Positions 46,151 to 54,616 of a stretch of DNA of 64,000 nucleotides are shown piece after piece. Origin of the DNA: Thiogranum sp963752745 (lineage in GTDB: Bacteria; Pseudomonadota; Gammaproteobacteria; DSM-19610); the NCBI GenBank assembly GCA_963752745.1, contig CAVWAK010000049.1, positions 1 to 64,000 of the forward strand, written 5' to 3'. How positions within the stretch are numbered: the stretch's first letter is position 1; each line of letters starts with the position of its first letter. The notes under the pieces were generated by a model, which saw nothing but the letters and a program-made list of their open reading frames with translations, did no database searches and was not told the DNA's origin. The position numbers were made by a program, and so were the translations under genes.

Positions 46151-46531
46151 TCAGTGCAGGGTGCGCGGCATTGACAGAGTGAACTGGGGGATATCTGCGT
46201 CGAATTCGACGCCATCGTCAGCTATCATCTGGTAACTACCGTGCATAGTGCCGACTGGGGTTTCCAGCATGGTGCCGCTGGTGTAGCGGTAGCGCTCGCC
46301 CGGCTTGAGGCGGGGTTGTTCGCCGACTACGCCTTCGCCCTTGACCTCCTGAACCTTGTTATTGGCATCGGTAATGACCCAGTGGCGGCGCAGCAACTGT
46401 GCCGGCACTTCCCCGCTGTTGTAGATAGTGATGGTGTAGGCAAACACATAGTGGTCCTGGTCGGGCAGGGACTGCTCTTCTATGTACTGGGTTTCGATTT
46501 CAACGTCGATGCTGTAGGTGTCGCTGGACAT
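46151..46531 (-). CDS. apaG: ApaG/Co2+ and Mg2+ efflux protein
   Basis: A 126-residue protein made of one ApaG (DUF525) beta-sandwich. It starts MSSDTYSIDVEIETQYIEEQ, and YTITIYNSGEVPAQLLRRHW, then GEGVVGEQPRLKPGERYRYT and MHGSYQMI are family hallmarks. Its exact role is not proven despite the name linking it to metal sensitivity. It lies nine bases upstream of apaH on the same strand. The 1.5-kb gap that separates it from rsmA is filled by three unrelated genes. Confidence 0.95.
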   Translation of the reverse strand: MSSDTYSIDVEIETQYIEEQSLPDQDHYVFAYTITIYNSGEVPAQLLRRHWVITDANNKVQEVKGEGVVGEQPRLKPGERYRYTSGTMLETPVGTMHGSYQMIADDGVEFDADIPQFTLSMPRTLH

Positions 46532-46636
46532 GTCATGCTCCGGATAAGCACCGAAGGATACTGGGTTTCACCGGGCAGGTCGACGGATTTGAGTCTATAT
46601 TTAGTGTGGGTTACAGGTTAAAAAAAGGAGGCAGAA

Positions 46637-46852
46637 ATGTACTTGAGAGACAAGCTGAGCGGTGACCTGGTGGAGGTTCTGGATACCATGGCCATGGTTG
46701 ACCCGTGTATTGAAAAGCTGGAAGGTCGTTTTCACGCTGGCGAAGAACTCCAGGAAGCGGCCAGTTTCACCAAGGGAGAGCTCGAATTCCCTTCCGGTGA
46801 GGCGTTACCCCGCTGCTGGATGGATGCCAGCTACCGCACCGCCGTACACTAA
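46637..46852 (+). CDS. Small protein of unknown function
   Basis: A 71-residue protein from ATG 46637, with a strong AAAGGAGG ribosome binding site nine bases upstream. It starts MYLRDKLSGDLVEVLDTMAM and has FHAGEELQEAASFTKGELEF. No membrane helix or known motif is seen, and I do not recognise the family. It has its own promoter region and a following hairpin at 46881, so it is likely a single-gene unit. It may be part of an insertion between apaG and rsmA. Confidence 0.65.
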   Translation: MYLRDKLSGDLVEVLDTMAMVDPCIEKLEGRFHAGEELQEAASFTKGELEFPSGEALPRCWMDASYRTAVH

Positions 46853-47180
46853 CTTTTTCGACGACTCCGCCAATACCGTCGCCGGGTAGCCGTGATATAT
46901 GAGGCTGTCTGCCGGCGGTTTTTTTGGCCGTAATTTCATGTTATTTCAATCACTTGCTGTCTGGAATCCGGGTCGCCCCTGGCAGCCTGAAGGATGTATA
47001 CGGGTGGTGATTAAAGATTTTTAGGCGGGTGCCGTTACCCATGTACTGGGGAAGCGTAATAAGGATGGATTAACTGGCAGGAAAAGCCAGAGTTGTGAAC
47101 TGGCTCACAGAGTCTCCGCTTCAGATAAACAATAATAGATCCGTACCTGAAGGGTGCCGGACACGAGGCGGTTTTTACAG
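46853..47180 (+). other. Gap with terminator-like hairpin; short inverted repeats
   Basis: GCCGG at 46881-46885 and AGCC pair with GGCT and CCGGC at 46912-46916, followed by seven T's (46919-46925), a probable factor-independent terminator of the 71-residue gene. Further on are a CTGGC(aggaaaa)GCCAG hairpin and a CTTCAG ... CTGAAG repeat. These could form a leader for the secreted protein at 47181, but they match no riboswitch I know. Confidence 0.45.
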
Positions 47181-47591
47181 ATGACTAAGAAAACTACACC
47201 TACTCGAAAGCCGAATTTACTGGTCGCAGTGAGCTTATTTGTCACGGTGGGATTTCTGGCCACCAGCGTGGCCCAGGCGGCTGATTCCTTCAATGCCATA
47301 TCTCCCAATGAGGGCGCGTCGAAAGTTGGCGGATCTGAGGGCTGGTGGCAGTCTATCTGGGGATTGAATCTGGCAGAGAAGCTGAGCAGTTGGCACCCCA
47401 TGATTACCGTCCGTGACGATGGCGAGGGCATGAATCTGGCCCGGCCATTTGGAAAAACCGGACCGGCTCTACAGATTACATCGTCTTTGCCTCATTCTGT
47501 TGCACGCAGTATGCGCGATGGCGGCGACAATCAGATTGGCGCGCTCGGTGGTGGCACGGACGCGTATCTGTTTTTTCAAAAACGCTGGTAG
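47181..47591 (+). CDS. Secreted protein of unknown function
   Basis: From ATG 47181 the product has 136 residues. It starts MTKKTTPTRKPNLLVAVSLF and has a long signal peptide ending SVAQAADS. The mature part has no clear domain and no cysteine; notable stretches are PNEGASKVGGSEGWWQSIWG, then WHPMITVRDDGEGMNLARPF and a closing DAYLFFQKRW. An upstream in-frame start at 47154 would add nine residues, less likely since it precedes the basic start of the signal. I do not recognise the family. The gene converges on the universal stress gene with no gap. Confidence 0.65.
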   Translation: MTKKTTPTRKPNLLVAVSLFVTVGFLATSVAQAADSFNAISPNEGASKVGGSEGWWQSIWGLNLAEKLSSWHPMITVRDDGEGMNLARPFGKTGPALQITSSLPHSVARSMRDGGDNQIGALGGGTDAYLFFQKRW

Positions 47592-48029
47592 TTAATCGCT
47601 GACCCTTACTGCGAGCACGTCGCAGGGCGCGCCGTGCAGCACCGCATTGGCCGTTGAGCCGAGTAGTAATTGGATGCCATGGCGGCCGTGGCTGCCAATC
47701 ACGATCAAGTCGACACCTTCTTCATTGGCGGTGTTGAGAATCTCTCGCTTGGTGCTCCCCTGACTGACAAACCGCTGACCGGATCCAAGGTCGTGTTTTT
47801 CTGCCAGTGCTGCCAGTTTTTTTTCGGCCAGTTCGACCAGTTCCCGATCCAGTTCCAGCTCTTGTGGCATAACCAGTTCATTGGATAAATCCACCTGGGC
47901 AAATTCCACTACGTGAATCAGACTGATACTGGCATTTGAAGTGTTTGCCAGGCTGATGCCACGCTTCAGAACTTCATCGGTACTGGCGGAAAAGTCGACG
48001 GCGATTAACAGGTGTTTGTAGTCTGGCAT
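47592..48029 (-). CDS. Universal stress protein, UspA family
   Basis: From ATG 48029 the product is 145 residues, starting MPDYKHLLIAVDFSASTDEV. The ATP-binding tail GSHGRHGIQLLLGSTANAVL has the G-x2-G-x9-G(S/T) pattern, so it belongs to the ATP-binding UspA class. An upstream extension of the frame is not like any known family. Its place between rsmA and the unknown secreted gene is not part of the usual gene order. Role: probably general stress survival. Confidence 0.92.
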   Translation of the reverse strand: MPDYKHLLIAVDFSASTDEVLKRGISLANTSNASISLIHVVEFAQVDLSNELVMPQELELDRELVELAEKKLAALAEKHDLGSGQRFVSQGSTKREILNTANEEGVDLIVIGSHGRHGIQLLLGSTANAVLHGAPCDVLAVRVSD

Positions 48030-48051
48030 GGTCGTTGTTTCCTGGCTGCGG

Positions 48052-48822
48052 TTACAGTTTCCCTGTGAGTGCTGCGTACTGCCCGAGGGTGACATTTTCC
48101 GGCCGGATGCCGGGGTCGACGCCGGCAGCACGAATAGCGTTTTCGTCCAGCAGAGTCTTGAGGGTATTACGTAGCGTTTTTCGGCGTTGGCTAAAAGCCT
48201 GGCGTACCAGGTTTTTAAACTGTTCGTAGTCGTCGACTGTAACCGGCCGTGTGGTCCAGGGGGTAAGCCGGACAAAAGCAGAATCGACTTTGGGTGCCGG
48301 ATTAAAGGCACCGGGGCCGATACGAAACAGAGGTTGCACCTGGCAGTGATACTGGATCATGACTGACAGACGACCATAGTCACTACCGCCCGGGCTGGCG
48401 GCCATGCGATCAACGACTTCTTTCTGCAGCATAAAGTGCATGTCCTGAATACTGCCCGATTGCGATAGTAGATGAAATAGCAGCGGTGTGGATATGTTGT
48501 AGGGCAGGTTGCCGACAATGCGCAGTCTGTGGCCGTCTGCCAGACTGCTGAAATCGAAACGCAAGGCGTCGTTCTGGTGAATGAGCAGTTCGCCGACACC
48601 GGCAGCCTGTTGCGCCAGCGGGGCAATCAGGTCACGGTCGAGTTCGACGACATGCAGCTGATGGCATGCTTTCAGCAGCGGTAGCGTGATAGCGCCCTGA
48701 CCGGGGCCGATTTCGACCAGCTTTTCGCCCGGCTGCGGACCGATTACCTGAATGATGCGCTGGATAACACCGGGGTCGTGGAGAAAATTTTGACCGAAGC
48801 GTTTGCGGGCGCGGTGATTCAT
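48052..48822 (-). CDS. rsmA: 16S rRNA dimethyladenosine transferase
   Basis: RsmA (KsgA) dimethylates A1518 and A1519 of 16S rRNA. It has 256 residues, starting MNHRARKRFGQNFLHDPGVI. The SAM loop EIGPGQGAITLPLL is at 38-51, and the catalytic NLPYNIS starts at 105. A basic C-terminal domain includes RQAFSQRRKTLRNTLK. It overlaps the pdxA stop by four bases (ATGA). Confidence 0.98.
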   Translation of the reverse strand: MNHRARKRFGQNFLHDPGVIQRIIQVIGPQPGEKLVEIGPGQGAITLPLLKACHQLHVVELDRDLIAPLAQQAAGVGELLIHQNDALRFDFSSLADGHRLRIVGNLPYNISTPLLFHLLSQSGSIQDMHFMLQKEVVDRMAASPGGSDYGRLSVMIQYHCQVQPLFRIGPGAFNPAPKVDSAFVRLTPWTTRPVTVDDYEQFKNLVRQAFSQRRKTLRNTLKTLLDENAIRAAGVDPGIRPENVTLGQYAALTGKL

Positions 48823-49784
48823 GTGCTCATGTCCAGTGCGCAGCGGATGGCGGCATGCAGGCTGCCAGCATCTGCTTCACCGGTGCCGGCCTTGTCCAGC
48901 GCAGTACCATGGTCGACCGAGGTGCGCACAATCGGCAGCCCGAGCGTAATGTTGACCGATTGGCCGAAGCCCAGGTGTTTTAACACCGGTAGTCCCTGGT
49001 CATGGTACATGGCCAGCACTGCATCGGCGCGGCTTAGCCATGGCGGGGTAAACAGCGTGTCTGCGGGCAGCGGCCCGCTCAGGTTCATGCCTTCTTTTTT
49101 CAGCTGTTCGATCACCGGTGTAATGACATCAATTTCCTCGCGGCCAAGGTGACCGTTTTCGCCGGCGTGAGGGTTCAGTCCTGCCACCAGTATGTGTGGA
49201 TCCGGTATGGAGAAACGGGTTTGAAGTTCATGCTGCATACAGCGAATGACAGCTTCAAGACCTTCCCGGGAGAGTGCTGATGATACGTCCTTCAGCGGCA
49301 AGTGTGTGGTGGCGAGAGCGACACGCAGGCCGGGTGCCGCGAGCATCATCACCACCTGTTGAGCGCCGGTCATGGCGGCCAGGTATTCCGTGTGTCCGGT
49401 GAAGGCAATACCGGCATCGTTGATAATACCCTTGTGTACCGGGGCGGTAACCATGGCCTGGAACTCACCGCTTTGGCAGCCGGTGATGGCGCGGTCAAGG
49501 GTCCTGAGTACGTAGCCCGCATTAGCTACGTTCAGCGAACCGGTTTGCACCGGCCGTTCAAGAGCAATCCCGGCTACGCTGATTTGGCCGGCAACAGGCG
49601 TGTCTTCCTGTCGGTATTCCTTTGCCTGGAAAGATTGGCCAAGTTCACGGGCGCGTTTCTCCAGCAGGTCCGGATCTCCGATGAGGACCAGTTCTGCGTC
49701 AAATCCACTATCGGCAAGTGCTACGCAAAGGTCGGGACCGATCCCGGCCGGTTCACCGCTGGTGATGGCAATGCGTGGCGTCAC
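48819..49784 (-). CDS. pdxA: 4-hydroxythreonine-4-phosphate dehydrogenase
   Basis: PdxA oxidises 4-phosphohydroxy-threonine in pyridoxal phosphate synthesis. It has 321 residues, starting MTPRIAITSGEPAGIGPDLC. Metal ligands lie in ATTHLPLKDV, GLNPHAGENGHLGREE and AMYHDQGLPVLKHLGF, and the last reads on to NITLGLPIVRTSVDHGTAL. It lies between surA and rsmA, overlapping each by four bases, which fits translational coupling. Confidence 0.98.
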   Translation of the reverse strand: MTPRIAITSGEPAGIGPDLCVALADSGFDAELVLIGDPDLLEKRARELGQSFQAKEYRQEDTPVAGQISVAGIALERPVQTGSLNVANAGYVLRTLDRAITGCQSGEFQAMVTAPVHKGIINDAGIAFTGHTEYLAAMTGAQQVVMMLAAPGLRVALATTHLPLKDVSSALSREGLEAVIRCMQHELQTRFSIPDPHILVAGLNPHAGENGHLGREEIDVITPVIEQLKKEGMNLSGPLPADTLFTPPWLSRADAVLAMYHDQGLPVLKHLGFGQSVNITLGLPIVRTSVDHGTALDKAGTGEADAGSLHAAIRCALDMST

Positions 49785-51052
49785 TGGTCAAGGTGGTACT
49801 CAACGTAGGACTCGTCGCGCAGACGGCGCAGCCAGATTTCGAGTTCCTCATCGGTTTTGCGCTGGCGTATGGATTCGCGCGCGCGGGTGCGTTGGTAGTC
49901 CTCGGTATTGTCCTGCTCGCGCCTGTCAGTGACCTGAATCAGGTGATAGCCAAAGCGACTCTTTATCGGCTGGCTGACTTCGCCGACTTTCAGCTCATTC
50001 ATGGCCGTTTCGAATTCAGGCACCATTTTCCCGGGTGTCACCCAGCCAAGTTCTCCACCGTCACTGCCCGACCCCGGATCTTGTGAGTGCGCCCGGGCGA
50101 GCGTGCCAAAATCCTCGCCCTGCACGATACGGTCGTGCAGCTGCCGGATACGGATCTGGACATCTTCTTCCGATATCAGGGTGTCGGGACGCAGCAGAAT
50201 ATGTCGCGCTTTGGTTTGTTTGATCAGGTGGAGTTCGTCGCCACGAATATCAAGAATCTTGATAATGTGAAAACCGCTGGGGCTGCGAATGGGGTTGCTG
50301 ATCTGCCCGGTCTTCAGTTCGCCGACAACGTCTGAAAAGAAGGATGGGAGCTGCCCGGTTTTACGCCAGCCCAGATCGCCACCTTCCAGTGCTTGCTGGC
50401 CATCAGACTCGGCGATCGCGGTTGATTCAAAATCGGCGCCATCGCGCAGACGCTCGATGATACCCTCCGCCCGCGCTTTACCCTGTTTGACGTCCTCCGG
50501 ACTCGCCGCTTCCGGCACGGATACGAGAATGTGCCCAAGATGATATTCACGATTCTGGTCGTTGAACGAAGCCGCTGTCGCCAGCAGGTGATCGACCTCC
50601 TGCTCGGTGACTTCCACGCGGCTTTCGACCATTTGCTGGCGGATGCGGTTCATGGTCAGCTGGTTGCGAAACTGCTCGCGAAATGCGACATAGTTGAAGC
50701 CATCTTTCTCGAGCACCTGGCGGAATTCGTCCAGTGACATTTCGTTCTGGCGAGCCATGGTCTGGAGATTTTTGTTCAGCATTTCGTCATCAATGCGGAC
50801 ACCGCTGCGTTCCGCCAGCTGCAGTTGCAGATTCTCGATGATCAGGCGATCCAGTACCTGTTTTCTCAATGCGGTCTCGGACGGCAGTTGGGCATTCTGT
50901 TTTCGCAGCTGATCGGCAATCATGGCCTCGCGATTGATCAGTTCACTTTCCAGTACAACATTGTCATTAACCGTGGCAACGATGCGGTTAAGCGGTTTGG
51001 CCGCCAGCGCGCTTGCCTGAAATGCCAGGATAAATGCAAGAAATCTAACCAT
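49781..51052 (-). CDS. surA: Periplasmic chaperone/peptidyl-prolyl isomerase SurA
   Basis: SurA guides outer membrane proteins, including LptD, across the periplasm. It is 423 residues with a signal peptide (MVRFLAFILAFQASALAA), an N-terminal chaperone module (ATVNDNVVLESEL), and two parvulin domains. The first spans about residues 170-270 (YHLGHILVSVPEAAS) and the second 280-380 (ARHILLRPDTLISEED, DGGELGWVTPGKMVPEFE). It is nine bases downstream of lptD. Confidence 0.97.
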   Translation of the reverse strand: MVRFLAFILAFQASALAAKPLNRIVATVNDNVVLESELINREAMIADQLRKQNAQLPSETALRKQVLDRLIIENLQLQLAERSGVRIDDEMLNKNLQTMARQNEMSLDEFRQVLEKDGFNYVAFREQFRNQLTMNRIRQQMVESRVEVTEQEVDHLLATAASFNDQNREYHLGHILVSVPEAASPEDVKQGKARAEGIIERLRDGADFESTAIAESDGQQALEGGDLGWRKTGQLPSFFSDVVGELKTGQISNPIRSPSGFHIIKILDIRGDELHLIKQTKARHILLRPDTLISEEDVQIRIRQLHDRIVQGEDFGTLARAHSQDPGSGSDGGELGWVTPGKMVPEFETAMNELKVGEVSQPIKSRFGYHLIQVTDRREQDNTEDYQRTRARESIRQRKTDEELEIWLRRLRDESYVEYHLDQ

Positions 51053-51061
51053 TGTTCAATC

Positions 51062-53311
51062 TCAATCTATGGGGCGTTCGGTATAGCCCAGAATACCATC
51101 TTCCAGTACTGACTCGATCTTGCTGCCAAAAGTTGCAAGGCCTTTGAGGACGATTTGGGCCATGTACACGCGGTTGTTGGCTTTGCTGTCACTATCGATG
51201 TATTCCCGGGTTACGAAACGTACGCCCCAGCAACAGCTGTCGTATTCTATACCTGCCAGTGTTTCAAGTTTCTGTGAATCGCCGATGTCGTAGTACCAGC
51301 GCCCCACCACGTGCCATGCCGGTGACAGCGGCCACAGGATAGACGCATCTATCTGATTCTGTGAGCCCTTGAGGTAACGATAGGACAGGTTGGCGATCTT
51401 GCGGTAGCCGGGGCGGTACTGAATCCGCGCGTTGGCGCGTTCGGTGCCATCGGAGTGTGGGTCCCAGATTAAATCGGCCTTGCCGCTCCAGGAGCGCGAC
51501 AGGGCGAGTTCCATCTCGGCTGCAATATTGGATTCAGATTCGGTTTCCGGGGCGGTGTTGTTGAGCGTCACGTTCCGGTTGGCGAAATAGTATAGCTGTC
51601 CTATAGAAGCGTGTAATTTTTCGGTGCCAGTATCCGGATCGATAAAGCGCGTGGTCAATGCCAGCGCGGCCTGATTGGCATCGCCCATGCGGTCGGCGCC
51701 ATTGAAACGGTTTTCCTCAAATAATTCCCGGTAGCTGAATGTCGGTGTACTGGCATCAAACAGTGGAATATCGTCCTGGTTTTCTCCCTTGACGTACAGA
51801 TAGAACAGGCGCGGCTCCAGGGTTTGTGTGTACTTGTTACCCACCAGCGAGAGGTCACGTTCGAAATATACGGTGTTGTCGAGGCTAAAGAATGGCGTGC
51901 TGCGGCTCGGGTGTTTCGACTCGCCAACAGGCTGGTCGTCCAGTTTGTAGCCGGTATATCGGAGGCCGACCTTGGGTGTGGAATCAAAGGCGGCGCCGCG
52001 AATTGGCCAGCTCGCACTCGGCCAGAGGTCGATGCGATCAGCTGTAACTCGCTGACTCGCGTCAAATCGCACGGCTTCCGATGTAATCTGGGTATCGATA
52101 CCGCCAGGACGTATCGGTGAAGCTGCATTGAAGGTGATGCGGGGCAAGCGCTGGTAAGGCCTGTTTTGCTGGGCGATGGTTTTGTCTACCGTTTGGTAAT
52201 CATCCACCTGCAGACCCAGTTGCCACCAGCTGGTGGTGTACTCCGCCTGTGCGGTGCGCCTCAGGTGGGTTACGCTGGCCAGGCTCAGGGAGTCGCCAAG
52301 ATCAGTCAGGTAGTCTTTGTCGGATACGCGATCATAGTCGATATCAGCTGTCAGGTTGGGGCTGAAGCGCATTTTATTGCGGACGATAACGCGGCTGCGT
52401 TTGTCATCGGTAATGTCATCCTTGTGCAAGTATTCAACGCGCACCTCGCCTTCCTGGGCAGGTTGCAGAAAACGGAATTCAGTGTTGACCTGGGTGCCCC
52501 GATCCGCCAGGTAGCGTGGTGTGATGGTCGCGTCGTAGTTAGGCGCGATGTTCCAGTAGAACGGGGTTTTAAGTTCGAAGCCGGAGTTATCTGACGAGCC
52601 GAAGCTGGGAATCAGGAGGCCGGTTTTGCGCCGATCATCGATCGGGAACGAAATATACGGTGTATAGAGCACCGGCATGCCTTTCAGGCTTAGCCGCGCA
52701 TTACGGGCTACTCCGACACCCGTATTTTCATCCAGTGTGACCTTGGTGGCGCGCATGATCCAGGCGTTACTCTCCTCCGGGCAGGTGGTATATAACGCTT
52801 TCTTGAAACGTGTAACGCCGGGCCTGACGATATAGGCCTTCCTGGCATTACCGCGGCCATGCCGTTGGTAGAAATTGAAGTGTGTGGTGAACAGCTCGCC
52901 ACGGTGATCGTCGAACCAGAATTTGCCGTTGGTGCCGCGGATATTCAGTAGGGGCTCGTCATAAACGACGCCACCTTTCGCTTCTACGGTCTTGTCCAGC
53001 TCGTGGTAAATGATCCTGTCAGCCCGGAGGCGCTGGAAACCGCGGATGGCTTCGGCATCACCAATCATTGTGAGTGTACCGTCGCTACTGCGTTCGGCGA
53101 AGTTGCCCCAAAGGTCGGTAGGCGATTGGCGTGGATCGCCGCCATCGTACAATTGGTAATCCCGGTCTGGCGGCGGTGGGCATACAGCCCACGTTGATAT
53201 AGGTGCAAACGGGTCAATTGGAGCAGGTGCCGGTGTCGGCACATCCTCTGCAAACAGGCACTGGGGCGCTGAAAAAAGACCGGTAACAAGCAGTAAGTGT
53301 CTAATATTCAC
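51062..53311 (-). CDS. lptD: LPS-assembly outer membrane protein LptD
   Basis: LptD with LptE inserts lipopolysaccharide into the outer leaflet. The 749-residue product has a signal peptide ending QCLFAE, an OstA-like periplasmic domain (residues 70-190, GDAEAIRGFQRLRADRIIYH), and a large barrel. Cysteine pairs near AVCPPPPDRD and near the end in EYDSCCWGVRF fit the disulfides needed for function. The last segment, YTERPID, is longer than the barrel strand. It is the first gene of the lptD-surA-pdxA-rsmA operon, and is divergent from the RND adaptor gene. Confidence 0.97.
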   Translation of the reverse strand: MNIRHLLLVTGLFSAPQCLFAEDVPTPAPAPIDPFAPISTWAVCPPPPDRDYQLYDGGDPRQSPTDLWGNFAERSSDGTLTMIGDAEAIRGFQRLRADRIIYHELDKTVEAKGGVVYDEPLLNIRGTNGKFWFDDHRGELFTTHFNFYQRHGRGNARKAYIVRPGVTRFKKALYTTCPEESNAWIMRATKVTLDENTGVGVARNARLSLKGMPVLYTPYISFPIDDRRKTGLLIPSFGSSDNSGFELKTPFYWNIAPNYDATITPRYLADRGTQVNTEFRFLQPAQEGEVRVEYLHKDDITDDKRSRVIVRNKMRFSPNLTADIDYDRVSDKDYLTDLGDSLSLASVTHLRRTAQAEYTTSWWQLGLQVDDYQTVDKTIAQQNRPYQRLPRITFNAASPIRPGGIDTQITSEAVRFDASQRVTADRIDLWPSASWPIRGAAFDSTPKVGLRYTGYKLDDQPVGESKHPSRSTPFFSLDNTVYFERDLSLVGNKYTQTLEPRLFYLYVKGENQDDIPLFDASTPTFSYRELFEENRFNGADRMGDANQAALALTTRFIDPDTGTEKLHASIGQLYYFANRNVTLNNTAPETESESNIAAEMELALSRSWSGKADLIWDPHSDGTERANARIQYRPGYRKIANLSYRYLKGSQNQIDASILWPLSPAWHVVGRWYYDIGDSQKLETLAGIEYDSCCWGVRFVTREYIDSDSKANNRVYMAQIVLKGLATFGSKIESVLEDGILGYTERPID

Positions 53312-53433
53312 TAATTATCTGGAGTAGAAACAAAAACGCCGTCGGGTTTGGGGGTGGCTTCCCAGGCGTTGGCGCGCTGGCGCGTAAAATCGCATAGAAT
53401 GGCAGTATATTCAATGATTTCGTAGGTCTTTAA

Positions 53434-54609
53434 GTGGAAATAAGACGATCCTGGCAAGCGCTGATCCTGCTCGCTCTGGCAGCTGGCACGGCACTATTAC
53501 TTATCATTCAACCGGATGAAGAGCCGGCGCTAAGGGTTTTGGCGCCTTCACCGGTGCTGGTCAGTCGTGCCCGGCAAGTAGACCTGCAACCAGCCGAAGC
53601 CATATCCGGACATCTGCAGCCCGCGCGGCGTGCCTGGTTGCGTTATGAAGTCGATGGGCGGGTTACCGCGCGTGCAGTTGAGCCCGGACAACGGGTGGAG
53701 CAGGGGCAGGTGTTGCTTGCGCTCGAAGATGAAGACTATCGAGATGCGTTGATCCAGGCGCAGTCTGAAGTTAACCAGGCTGAAGAAGCTCTGGCGCGTG
53801 ACCGGCGTTTGCTGAAACATGCCGAGCGCAGTCGCAAACTGCAGGAGGAAGAAGTGGCGCGTCTCAATAGCCTTGGGGAACGCTCCCTCGCGTCGAAGAC
53901 ACGCCTGGGCGACAGCGCAGCCTTGCTGGCCCAGCGTCAATCTGAAGAGGCGAGGCTGAACTCCAGTGTCGCTGTTGGACCACAGCAGGTAGCTGCGCGA
54001 CAGGCCGGGTTGAGTCGTGCCGAGCGTAATCTTGATCGCACCCGACTGCGTGCCCCTTTTTCCGGGCGGGTCAATCAGGTTGAACTTGAGGTGGGTGATT
54101 ATGCTGTCCGGAATCAGCGGGCGCTTGAAATGATCAGTGATCAGCTCGATTTCTATGCGCAGATACGCGGTCAGCTGGCGCGAGCTTTACAGCTCGGACA
54201 AGCCGTGCGGGTTGATGTGCAGGGCACAATTTATGAGGCAACGGTTGCTTCTGTCCAGCCGGATCCGGACCCTGAAACCTTCACGCATGCTATTCGCCTG
54301 CGTATACCTGCGCATGAAACGCGTTCCGGCTCGGTGGCTGTTGCGCATTTGCCGCGGCCACCGTTAACAGCTGCCCTGGTAATCCCGGTGACAGCGGTTT
54401 TAATGGATGATGGTCAGGCCTATGTGTTTCACGTACGTAACGAGCTATTGGAGCGGGTCGCTGTTGATCTGGGTGAGCGCGTCGATCAGCAGCAAGTGAT
54501 CGTGGCAGGGCTGAGCGCAGGTGATCCCGTCGTGGTGCGCGACGTGGCAGCGCTGTCTGATGGCCAGGCAGTTGTCAGCGATATGTCGGTCCCTGGGCAG
54601 CAGGACTGA
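53434..54609 (+). CDS. RND efflux periplasmic adaptor
   Basis: A 391-residue membrane fusion protein from a GTG at 53434. A single N-terminal anchor helix (ALILLALAAGTALLLII) is not followed by a lipobox. Then come the lipoyl half (RAWLRYEVDGRVTARAVEPG), a coiled-coil hairpin with heptads (about residues 105-190), the second lipoyl half (RLRAPFSGRVNQVELEVGDY), and beta-barrel and membrane-proximal domains. Such proteins join an RND pump to an outer membrane channel. The RND gene follows after seven bases. No TolC-type gene is near, and the substrate is unknown. Confidence 0.92.
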   Translation: MEIRRSWQALILLALAAGTALLLIIQPDEEPALRVLAPSPVLVSRARQVDLQPAEAISGHLQPARRAWLRYEVDGRVTARAVEPGQRVEQGQVLLALEDEDYRDALIQAQSEVNQAEEALARDRRLLKHAERSRKLQEEEVARLNSLGERSLASKTRLGDSAALLAQRQSEEARLNSSVAVGPQQVAARQAGLSRAERNLDRTRLRAPFSGRVNQVELEVGDYAVRNQRALEMISDQLDFYAQIRGQLARALQLGQAVRVDVQGTIYEATVASVQPDPDPETFTHAIRLRIPAHETRSGSVAVAHLPRPPLTAALVIPVTAVLMDDGQAYVFHVRNELLERVAVDLGERVDQQQVIVAGLSAGDPVVVRDVAALSDGQAVVSDMSVPGQQD

Positions 54610-54616
54610 TACGCCT

